From Diphasiastrum complanatum (taxonomy: Eukaryota > Streptophyta > Lycopodiopsida > Lycopodiales > Lycopodiaceae): a stretch of 64,000 nucleotides of DNA. The notes beneath the pieces are model-generated. The model ran no database searches and had not been told where the DNA came from. It worked only from the letters and a program-made list of their open reading frames with translations. The position numbers and the translations under genes were made by a program. Positions 55,531-64,000 of this stretch are shown piece after piece; the first letter of the stretch is position 1, and the number at the start of each line of letters is the position of its first letter. The stretch spans positions 4,039,079-4,103,078 of the forward strand of contig CM055107.1 of assembly GCA_029204225.1 (NCBI GenBank), given 5' to 3'.

Positions 55531-55651
55531 GGTCACCCTTTACATAATGCTTCTTGGTTTCCAAGGGGAGGTTCGAACCTGGGACCAAAGAAACTTTGGA
55601 TGCCAAGCTAACCAGTTGAGCCAACCCCGTTGGGTCACCCTTTACATAATG
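55531..55651 (-). mobile_element. tRNA-derived mini-insertion with 19-bp target duplication
   Basis: GGTCACCCTTTACATAATG occurs at 55531-55549 and 55633-55651, flanking 83 bases. On the minus strand these read as a tRNA-like 5' part with an A box (TGGCTCAACTGG), a B box (GGTTCGAACC) and a 3' hairpin CTTGGAAACCAAG. That is the build of a tRNA-derived SINE head or retroposed tRNA. There is no poly(A) tail. The T-arm pairs only partly, so a functional tRNA is unlikely. Confidence 0.7.
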
Positions 55652-55885
55652 GAATGAGATTTTCAAATACTTTTCCATTGGGTCATCCTACCTAAAAGAT
55701 GATGAAGCATCACCTTTCCATCGGGTCATCCTTTGCAACAAAAATGGCTCAGTCTTATGTCATCATCTTTTATGGCATGATTCTCCAATGGAAAGGTCAT
55801 CAAAAAATCCACTCTCCCATACATAAACCCAAAGTTTAAGATGATGGCCCTATTGTAGCCACTTCGATGCTCATGATTGATGGAG

Positions 55886-55887
<2 letters not shown>

Positions 55888-55962
<75 letters not shown>
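55888..55962. repeat. (CT)n microsatellite
   Basis: About 37 CT units, within the presumed intron of the flanking gene fragments. Confidence 0.95.
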
Positions 55963-55964
<2 letters not shown>

Positions 55965-56115
55965 GTATGCATATTCTTGGAACTTGATACAGATCAAGGA
56001 ATTTTCCATTAATCCAAACACTTTATGCATGCAATTTCTTGGACACTTGATACATATCTCTAATTCATCAATGATTATAGTTTTCTACAAGAAACGATAT
56101 GAGGGTCACTAATAC

Positions 56116-56499
56116 ATGAATACATACCATGCATGTCCAGAAGGATTCCTTAAAGCAATGTCAGGCGTTTCCTTACAAAAAGAGGTGTTCGACAAAAGGA
56201 GTGTTCTAACTTTGTGCTTCCACGACACACACGAAAAAGTAATGGACAACATCATGAAAGATGGCATGGACCCGTCATTGAGAAAGAGTCTCCAACTAGA
56301 CTGGTTTAACATTGATCCTTCATATAACATTGCATACACAACGTGCCATTACACAAAGTGGTATCATGAATGCAAGCTCTTGGTATTCTTTTTGATAAAC
56401 GAGAAAGGCATAACAACTCCTCGTCTGTCTGAACCTGTCATTATATCAACATCAAGCAAATATCAGCTTCCTGTTGGAGAGGTAACTCTTGGTGAATGA
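56116..56499 (+). CDS. ORF with an ADP-ribosyltransferase-like pattern
   Basis: A 127-residue frame; a likely exon start follows the acceptor ATGTCCAG at 56145. Words: VLTLCFHDTHEKVMDNIMKD, GMDPSLRKSLQLDWFNIDPS, YNIAYTTCHY, CKLLVFFLINEKG and STSSKYQLPVGEVTLGE with a stop at 56499. The order 'HxT..I...G.DPS', then a 'F..DPSYN.AY' word, then a hydrophobic strand and 'YQLPVGEV' is what PARP/DUF3990-type ADP-ribosyltransferase folds show (His, Tyr, Glu). That is a reading by pattern only. The frame has no stops and normal composition. It could be the last exon of the fragment at 54.8-55.2 kb. Confidence 0.4.
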   Translation: MNTYHACPEGFLKAMSGVSLQKEVFDKRSVLTLCFHDTHEKVMDNIMKDGMDPSLRKSLQLDWFNIDPSYNIAYTTCHYTKWYHECKLLVFFLINEKGITTPRLSEPVIISTSSKYQLPVGEVTLGE

Positions 56500-56974
56500 G
56501 TCTTGAGTCTTCAAATGGCATAGGTACTTGTTACTACATATTCTTGCAAAAGATACTAGTAGTGAAGGATGATCACGTAGTACATCATAACTTTATTATA
56601 TGATCTAGATTTACACAGAATAAGCAATATATATCTACATCATCTGATGATGTACTTTCAATATTATGAGGAAAGTAGAGTACTATTTTAAGAGTATATT
56701 GTTTTCAAGCACTCATTAAAGGTGAGCTCATAAAGCTAAATGGCTACTAGGCTATTATTGGAGCTAGAAAGGACACAAAAAACAATTATTCTAGAATGGT
56801 TTGTTACTATTTTTGTAACATTTCATGGTCGGGAAAGTCATGATGTAATATATAGTCTCCAAAATCACAATTTCAATTTCCACACAATCACGATGGATGC
56901 ATGTCATGAGTTAAAGGTTATGGGACTTGAAAATTTGAAAATCTCAATCTCACGTTTTGTCAAATCTTACAATT
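56500..56974. other. Non-coding stretch after the ORF
   Basis: A 92-residue plus frame at 56740-57018 has no recognisable motif and runs into the repeat block below. Confidence 0.35.
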
Positions 56975-57365
56975 TGCTACGTACTTTTAATGTTTTGTGT
57001 GTCTCGACTCACGTATAAATTTATATACATTTGTACTTGTCAAATGATTACAATTGCATGATAAAAAAATTTGGCTAAGCATTTTTAGTGTTTTATGTGA
57101 CTAATGAATCCTTGTATATATGTACTAGTCAAATCTTGATGTGTGCATGAGTAAAAGGTTTTGCTTTTTGCTCGCAATGTTCATATGAGCAAATTTTCTA
57201 GATTTTAATAATTTGTTGAGTAAAAGATTATGCTAAGAACTTTTAATATTTGGCATGTTAATTTTTTTATAAATTTGTACTACTTGTCAAATCTCAACAA
57301 TTGCATAAGTAGAAGGTTTTTCTAAGTGCTTTTAATGTTAATGTGACTAGATTTTATCATAGATC
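56975..57365. repeat. Degenerate tandem repeat, ~95-160-bp units
   Basis: Units begin at about 56976, 57074, 57232 and 57321 with GCTA(A/C)G..CTTTTAATGTT-like words, then a TTTGTACTTGTCAAAT word and ATTGCAT(G/A)A plus a GTAAAAGGTTTT-like word. The units are diverged and unequal in length. Confidence 0.6.
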
Positions 57366-59092
57366 TTTATATATCTGTACTTTATTTAAATAGTTGAGAG
57401 AATGGGTGGCATAGAGATTTAGAATTTATTGAATATTGAGTATCTTGGCTCTCATATTGTACTAAAAATCTCATACTGGTGATCATACAAGCTATCAACA
57501 CATGATTTCTAATGAGAATACAATATGAGACTCCAGATATGCAACCAACAAATTTAATAAAAAAAAATGAGCAAGAGCTTTCACATGCTTAAATGACTGA
57601 CTCTCAACTCTCCTCTCTATGGATGATTTTATCCATGTTTATATTAGCTCTCCACATCATCTAGAAATTGGTTTTGAGGAGTTTCCAAAATAGCAAAATT
57701 GAGTTCCTTGTATGAGCTAACTCATGCTACAATCCTCGGTAAGTTTTATAGTTGGTGCTTGAAATCAAAATTTATCACATACGTATATGAATTACCAAAG
57801 TACAACGCAAACTAACATTTGACATCGACATACACATGCGCACGCCACACACACACACACACACATAAATCTCTTATGAGTTAATGTTTCATCAATCTAC
57901 ATCCACTACAATCTTGCAACAATTTGTTTGCATGATTGTTGTGGAGGCGTTGCAAATCCCTAATGACTCTCTCCTAGTAGGTTATTAGTTTGATGTCGCC
58001 AAGCCCATGGCTTGTACTGTTGTTGGTGATAAAAAATAAAGATTTAGATTCCATAAATAAATAAGCACAAGAATTTAAGTGGGTGAGCTTGGACAAGAAC
58101 CTAACGTAGATTTCCAATAGCTAGTCAATTCCTAGCTTTCTAGGCAATGCAACACAAAATGATAGATCTAGTTGAGCATTTGAAACTAAATCCTTAGACT
58201 TTTGTAGCATGAAACCAAGTTATTAAACTCAATCAATCATTATCCATCATGAAATATATATATATTTCAAAACAATGCAAATTTTCTATCACAAAGCAAT
58301 GTAAATTGAAGATTGAAAAACTCATAATCTTGGAATTCACTCACCACAATATGTACATTGGATTGATCCATCATATATACTACTCAAGTGCAGCCTATTG
58401 ACCCTTAACATAACCATAAACCTACCCTAATCATGCTTCAAATCAAGGTCCTTAAATCATGGGTCACCTCTTGATCAAATTCCATGTTTTACTCCACTAA
58501 TTTGCTTGATTTTTGCAATCACGTCCACATGTGGATAGCCTCAAGTTTTGGGCTGATAAGTACAATGAAGAAGAAGGACACATGCCTATAGTTATGTACA
58601 TATGGTAGTCATGTGGTCAAGCAAGTCAAATGATCATACTACTATAGGGCTAAAAGCATGGTTTGGTGGTACAACATGGACTATCAAGGACACTACCTTT
58701 TTTGGGTAGAAATGCACTCAAAAAAGGTTTATTGTTTAGCATTCTAAAGTGGGTCCACTAGAGCTAAAGAGATCGTGTGGGCCCATCATTACTAGGGACG
58801 CCTTCATTGCATTAAGTCGTTGGTAGCATCTATCAAGCTCCCTCCCAAATCGCCAAAAAGTGAATGTACTACTGGTCAAAATGTTTCATAATTATATAGA
58901 TATATTGAAATTAAGTAGGAAAAACATCAATCACAAAACTTCACATATTTAAGGTAGGGTTCATACTTCTATTGTAAATGTATGTCAAAAAAAGTGAAAT
59001 GTATGTCAAAAACCGTGTAATGTATTCAAAAGAAAAACCCCCATAATCATCAAGGCCTAAAAAAGTATTTGAAAAACAAAAAAAATAGACTT
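57366..59092. other. Non-coding stretch with a short CA repeat
   Basis: (CA)n at about 57847-57866 and AT-repeat near 58255-58265. A word AAATGTATGTCAAAAA occurs twice near 58975-59010. No gene or element end was recognised. Confidence 0.4.
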
Positions 59093-59752
59093 TTAATGAA
59101 TAAGAAATGAGTAATGCACAATTTTAGAGTATTTGATTATAGTTGAGGTAAGGGGAGTGAAGTATGAGAAGATCTGATCGACGGGTATGGATGATACCAG
59201 ATGGCGTACTTTGGCAGCCATGCAGATTAATTACATGCATGGCATGCATCCCTTTCAAAAATTAGTACAGATCTCCAAGTGGGTTTCCCTCTAATATAAA
59301 ATCAACTAATTTGCATGACAATCTGACTGAAACATCTACGTCTCGCGTTACTCAATCAGAATCAATCTTGAAGTGGATTGTAGTAGAATAAATTTCTGTA
59401 TCCTTCCGTGATTAATTTTACTTGCTTAATCTAGTGTCCACAATCTGATCTTTTTTGCAGTTGTATTCTTCAAATAGATCATAGACTACATAGTAGAATC
59501 CAAGAGGTTAAAGACAGATAACGGTCCAATAATTGCACTTTAGATCTATAACCTCGGATCTGCAGTTCAGATCCTCGTTTATTTATAGATTGATATGATC
59601 TCACAATGTCACAAATTCAGGTAGGTCTATTGCAGCAGAATATAGTGATCTTGTTGCTCACACGAAAATTTGGATTGAAGTCCTATCTAAAGCTGAATAG
59701 TGAAACAATGCGTAGATCTTCTTATCATGCCAACAGTAGTGCTGGATCACGG
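59093..59752 (+). repeat. Right direct repeat (pair with 54395-54684)
   Basis: Same blocks as the left copy but with an extra ~400 bases (about 59185-59590) between them. The match stops at ACGGGGTT near 59755, exactly where copia sequence begins. Confidence 0.8.
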
Positions 59753-59755
59753 GGT

Positions 59756-60475
59756 TTTTATAGTTCCTGTTGTTTTATTCCTAGGGATTTCTATTCCTAG
59801 GAATTTTTTGTCTTCTATTTCGAACTCTCATCCTATAAGATCCTTGGTTTCTTTTATCATCTCTAAGTCATCATCGAACATTAGAGTGTCATCAATAAAT
59901 ACAGCTAAGATTAAGGAATTGTTACCTTCAGTTTTAATAAAGACATCATTGTCTGAAACTAATCTTGTAAAACCAAAAAAGATTAAAAATTCAGACATTC
60001 TCTTATGCCAAGCTCTTGCGGCTTGCTTTAATCCATAAATGCACTTCTTCAGTTTATAGCACAGATCAAAAAATTCCTGGTTGTGGAAGCCTTCTAGATG
60101 TCTCATGTAAATTTCTTCATCAAGAAATCCATGAAGGAATGCAATCTTGATATCAATATGATGGACAAATAAGGAATGTGAAACAGCTAAAGCAAATAGG
60201 AGGCGAATGGCACCATAGAGGTAGTCTACTCCATATTTCTGAGAATACCCCTTGGCTACCAATCTGGCCTTGTATCGCTCAACACTCCCATTTGGTTTCA
60301 ACTTTAGTTTGTAGATCCATTTGCAGTCCACAATTTTTCTTCCTTTTGGTGGTTGCTCCAGTGTCCACACTTCATTTTTATGCATTGAGTCGATTTCCTC
60401 CTGCATTGCCTTCCTCCATTCTTTTGATTCTTGACTTGCAATTGCTTCTGAGTAAGTTTCGGGTTCCATTGTCAT
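59756..60475 (-). pseudogene. Ty1/copia reverse transcriptase (element F1)
   Basis: The minus frame reads EAIASQESKEWRKAMQEEID, PPKGRKIVDCKWIYKLK, YKARLVAKGYSQKYGVDY, HHIDIKIAFLHGFLDEEIYM, KLKKCIYGLKQAARAWH and LAVFIDDTLMF. The first Asp (DIKIAFL) and the FIDD box are present. A dozen residues are missing between GVDY and RLLFALA, which normally hold the ETFAPV segment. It breaks off shortly after the FIDD box at the direct repeat near 59752. RNase H and 3' LTR are absent. Confidence 0.9.
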
Positions 60476-60613
60476 TAGACATTAGTTCTCATCACAGCTA
60501 TTTGCTGCAACTTTCTCAATAGCATTTTGTCGGATTCTGATAGAGCATCTTGGCTCAACTAGATTCTTCAGTTGTTTAGATTGTATTGGTTGTTGTGGGG
60601 ACTACGGCTCCTG

Positions 60614-62075
60614 TCATTCAGTCGCTTGTTGATCTTCTTGATCACGTGGCTCTATAGAAGTCTGTTCTCCCTCTTCAGTCCAGTCAGAGATGTAAGGAGT
60701 CAGATCAATGAATTGATAACCAGTCTGGTCTGCATCTTCCTGGAATGTCTGCTCATCAAACTTGACATCTCTCCTTACTTGCACCTTATTGGTTTCAGGA
60801 TCATACAACTTGTAGCCAGGTGAATTGATTGCATATCCCACGAATATCATGGGTCTTGATTTTTCATCAAGCTTGGACCTCTTTTCCTGAGGCACATGCA
60901 GGTATGCCCTGCAACCAAACACTCTGATATGCGACAGGTTGGGTTTGTCACCAGCCCAAGCTTCATAGGGTGTGACATCACTTATAGCAACTGTCATGCT
61001 CCTATTCTGTAGATAGACGGCTGTTAGTATAGCTTCTACCCAAAATTTCTTTGACAGCTTCGCCTATGCCATCATGCACCTTGCTGCTTCCATCAAGGTC
61101 CGATTCTTTCTTTTTGCTACCTCGTTGTGATGTGGTGTGTAAGGCACAATATATTGTCTTTCAATTCCTTTATGCTGGTAGAAGTTCTTGAATTCTGTAT
61201 TGGTGTATTTTCCACCATTATCAGATCTCAAAACTTTGATTTTTCTTCCTGTCTATGTTTCAGCTCTTTTGAACTGTTTAAAAACTATAAACACGTCAGA
61301 CTTTTTCTTCAAGAAGTAGACAAATGTCTTGTGTGTGTAATCATCAATAAATGTAACGAAGTACTGCGATCCGGATATAGATGGAATCTTCATAGGCCCA
61401 CATAGATCACTATGTATCAGCCCAAGAACCTCTTTCGCCCGTACTCCTTCGAATTTGAATGGTTCACAGTGCTGCTTGCCCTTCAAACATGATTCACACA
61501 AACTGATATTTTTGTCAGTCACATCCATGCCTTCTGCCATTTTATTCCTTGACATTCTGTAGAGTATGCTGATGCTGCAATGACACATCCTCTTGTGCCA
61601 TAGTTCATTTTTGTTTTTTTTCATCTGAAGTAACAAGAATGTCATCACTAGGATTTTGGACACTTGTTCGATACAAGTTGCCTTGTCTTTCAGCTATCAC
61701 TAGGATTCGGTTGGTATCACAGTCCTTTATGTGACATTCATTACTATTGAAAGTAACGCTCAGTCCCATATCATTGATCTTTGCTATTGACAACATATCA
61801 CTTTTCAGTGTGGAAACATGCAGGACTCCCTCTAAGTCTTTATAGCCAGATGTGGTCTTCATACGTAGAGTTCCTATCCCCATGACATTGAAGAGTGTGA
61901 TATGATCTGATATCACTGAAGAGTGTGATATGCTCTTATACCACTGAAGATATTTGGAGTAGTCGCGAAGGCGAACCAATCGCGACTCTCTTGAGATTTG
62001 GATGGAGTTCAGATGCGATCGTTGGACACTGCCAGCTGAATCACTTCTACAATCCTCCAAAATGTAGTCAGGCAC
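60614..62075 (-). pseudogene. Ty1/copia protease and integrase (element F1)
   Basis: From 62075 on the minus strand: WYKSISHSSVISDHITLF, VMGIGTLRMKTTSGYKDL and GVLHVSTLKSDMLSIAKIND, the protease-to-integrase part after the DTG site. Then ELWHKRMCHCSISILYRMSR and LCESCLKGKQHCEPF give the HHCC zinc domain, followed by VLGLIHSDLCGPMKIPSI and YFVTFIDDYTHKTFVYFLK with two catalytic Asp. After breaks at about 61255-61000, LSHIRVFGCRAYLHVPQEKR, MIFVGYAINSPGYKLYD and QVRRDVKFDE end the integrase. Gag and the start of protease are missing. Confidence 0.9.
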
Positions 62076-62079
62076 TGCC

Positions 62080-62714
62080 GATCTACATTTATAAAATTAA
62101 TACAGCATTCAACATAGTTTCAACCAAGGTGCGGAATTCAAATGAACAAGAAAACTCAAACATACGAATAACAACAGACACATTTGCATTCGAGATCAGA
62201 CACAACAAGAAAAATCACCTATATTGATCTTCCTTTGTTTTCTTCATTCACTGCATGCAAATCCACGCAATGTGTTGGCGTGGGAGAAACACGGTTCTCT
62301 CACAAGTAATCGTCTCACTTTACTAGCGGACAGTTGGATCTACAGATCCTAGACAGAATTGTCTTCGCACGGAAGCAGACTTGTATTCTGTAATTTCGTC
62401 TTGATTGCTTACTAGCATCGGACTACTACATTACATTGTATGTGTATTATGTATTGATCTATATGTCAAGTATCATCCAGTAAGTACAGTCACTCTATGT
62501 AAATCTAAGATTACAATAATTAAGCATCTACAACTAATCAGGGAATTACTAGAGTGGCAGATTAGCCACAACCTAGGGAGTATCTGCTGACGTCATGCCA
62601 TCAGATCAGATTTCTGCACTTCTGGGTACTTGCGTGATCTTTGCTGGTATTCTTTGGAGCGTGAGGACAAAATGGGTTTCGCGACATTTTTTGTGTCACA
62701 TCGTTGCTTTCGTT
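62080..62714. other. Sequence between two copia elements
   Basis: Probably part of the LTR of the element at 62.9-64 kb, but no TG/CA border or primer site could be fixed. No independent gene seen. Confidence 0.4.
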
Positions 62715-62880
62715 TTGCTGGTATGCCTTTCTCTCGTATTGGACCGCAAAAGATTCTTGTTCGTGAATCTTTCGTGTTCGCGAACCGTTCGTCTTCATCT
62801 CCTCTGACCTTCGTGTTCACGAAAATTTTTGTGTTTCGTGTCTTCTGACTTTCGTGTTCGCGAACATCTTCGTCAGGTTG
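62715..62880. repeat. 40-bp tandem motif with TTCGTGTTCGCGAA
   Basis: TTCGTGTTCGCGAAC at 62771 and 62851 and TTCGTGTTCACGAAA at 62810 stand 40 bases apart, each followed by related CTTCGTC/TCTTC and TGAC words. They create Arg/Asn/Thr-rich open frames at the end of the RNase H frame that are probably not protein domains. Confidence 0.75.
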
Positions 62881-62930
62881 AGGGATGAAAGCTAGCAAGG
62901 CTTTGTAGTTAGAAACATTTTGTTTCTTCA

Positions 62931-63459
62931 GCTCCCTTTCAAAGCATGATAGCTTTACGATCTCGAGACTGCTCCTCTTTCTCTCATAGAGTCCTTTGTC
63001 CAGGGCTTTAGTGAAGATGTCAGCAACCATGTCTTTCATTCCGATGAAGGTGGTCTGCAACATCTTCTTTTCAATTAGATCCCTGAACAAGTGGTACTTG
63101 ATCACAATGTGCTTCGTTCTGGAATGGAACACGAGATCTTTCATTAGGTGTATTGCAGAGGTGTTGTCCATCTGCAAGACCAGGGGCTCATTTCTTGTTT
63201 CGCCCAATTTGTCCAGGAACTGCCTTAGCCAAATTATCTCATTGGCCATCTTTGCTGCTGCAACGTACTCTGCTTCACAGGATGACTGGGCTACAACGGT
63301 CTGCTTCTTGCTGACCCAGAGAACTGCTCCTCTTGATGCGATGGTGCATCCTCCTGAGACGCTTTTACAATCGTCCTTGAGGGATGCCCAACTAGCATCG
63401 CTGTAGGAAAGTATCCTGAAACCTGCATCACGACAATAACACAAGCCATAATCCCTCAT
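62931..63459 (-). pseudogene. Ty1/copia RNase H (element F2)
   Basis: Minus frame: YSDASWASLKDDCKSVSGG, VVAQSSCEAEYVAAAKMAN, LQMDNTSAIHLMKDLVF, HSRTKHIVIKYHLFRDLIE and DMVADIFTKALDKGLYERK. This is the copia RNase H domain, complete to its usual last helix. The frame stays open for another ~100 residues into low-complexity sequence made by 40-bp repeats. I read that as LTR read-through. A frameshift near 63465 separates it from the reverse transcriptase. Confidence 0.9.
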
Positions 63460-63471
63460 TAATTGAAGATG

Positions 63472-64000
63472 TTACAAAATTTGTTTTGCAATCTTCCACT
63501 GTGTTGAGCCTGGATTCGTGCAGAATTGGCTCATCCTGAATACTGCATAAGCAATATCACGACATGTGTTGTCTGCAAGGTACATCAGTGATCCTATCAA
63601 CTTCTTGTAAGGTGTGAGCTGCATTTGTTCTCCTTCTTCCTCAGTCTTTGGATAGTCACCATTCCTCAGCACCGTCCCTGCTAGCATTGGAGTGTTTGCT
63701 CCTTTGTAGTTCAGCATCCCAAAGTCCTCTAGGATCTTCTGGGTGTATCTGAACTGGTGAAGGTATAACTTACCTCCCTCGTAGTCCCTTTCAATTTGTA
63801 AGCCTAGGTAACACCTGGCTTCTCCCAGATCCACGATCTCGAAATGTTTCGAGATGTCTACCTTTACTTCAGCCATTAGTTGCTCACTCCTACAAAGTAT
63901 CAGAGTGTCGTCCACATACACAACCACAATGATGATCTGCTCATCTGTAACTCTGACATATACATTGGAATCAGCCAACAGAGGCTTGAATCCTAATGAT
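63472..64000 (-). pseudogene. Ty1/copia reverse transcriptase C-terminal part (element F2), runs off window
   Basis: Minus frame: VVVYVDDTLILCRSEQLMAE with the catalytic YVDD, DLGEARCYLGLQIERDYEGG, KLYLHQFRYTQKILEDFGM, YKKLIGSLMYLADNTCRDIA and MSQFCTNPGSTQWKIAKQIL. These are the palm, thumb and connection words of copia RT. The start lies beyond 64000. It is the better preserved of the copia copies, with one frameshift before RNase H. Confidence 0.9.

Noticed and set aside
55550-55632. Functional tRNA gene
   Set aside because: A and B boxes are present, but the T-arm and acceptor stem pair poorly and a 19-bp target duplication shows retroposition.
62593-62930. About 100 extra residues after copia RNase H as a fused domain
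   Set aside because: Composed of Arg/Asn/Thr repeats coded by 40-bp tandem DNA motifs; more likely LTR read-through.

Overview
The window looks like nuclear DNA from a land plant or a close streptophyte relative. The evidence is its content: Ty3/gypsy chromovirus-type and Ty1/copia retrotransposons, a CACTA (En/Spm) transposon with a TNP2-type transposase, primer binding sites matching initiator-Met tRNA and (by the known plant Tat/Athila pattern) Asp tRNA, long CT/GA microsatellites, GT..AG introns and TATA/G-box promoters. The sequence alone does not identify the species. No intact single-copy host gene was found. This is repeat-rich intergenic or heterochromatic DNA in which nearly every coding stretch is a broken mobile element.

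Layout. 0-3 kb: a ~350-bp tandem repeat and microsatellites. 3.2-5.65 kb: two related minus-strand LTRs, each followed by an Asp-type primer binding site, around a protease remnant. 5.65-8.15 kb: a minus-strand degraded ORF of a family that recurs at 36.6-40.7, 47.6-49.0 and 52.4-52.7 kb and shows no pol. 8.2-12.9 kb: a minus-strand gypsy element keeping gag and integrase, bordered by two arrays of a GCGAGTTT-like motif. 12.98-17.89 kb: gypsy copy A (+). 20.1-22.4 kb: an unusual DDE-like transposase. 22.67-27.05 kb: gypsy copy B (-), same family as A, with a chromodomain. 27.05-30.2 kb: a duplicated module of an unrecognised domain (-) beside Ulp1-like C48 protease exons (+). 30.5-36.1 kb: a CACTA element with two divergent genes and a palindrome-rich right end. 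38.6-41.6 kb: pol-less element and gypsy integrase pieces. 42.0-44.9 kb: a coiled-coil ORF followed by a copia RNase H and LTR. 45.2-47.5 kb: a histone H3/CENH3-like pseudogene (-) and a gene with the unrecognised domain (+), head to head across a G-box-rich promoter. 49.9-52.4 kb: a further LTR with primer binding site, and a copia 3' end. 54.4-59.75 kb: direct repeats bracketing a spliced gene fragment, an 83-bp tRNA-derived insertion and an ORF with an ADP-ribosyltransferase-like pattern. 59.75-64 kb: two copia elements (-).

The elements do not act together as a pathway. They record nested insertion, internal deletion and recombination. The parts least explained by known transposon biology are the duplicated domain/Ulp1 module and its third copy at 47 kb, the H3-like pseudogene with its mirrored promoter, the DDE-like transposase at 20-22 kb, the motif arrays in retroelement noncoding DNA, and the ADP-ribosyltransferase-like gene. 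All family calls come from reading motifs by eye, without database searches.
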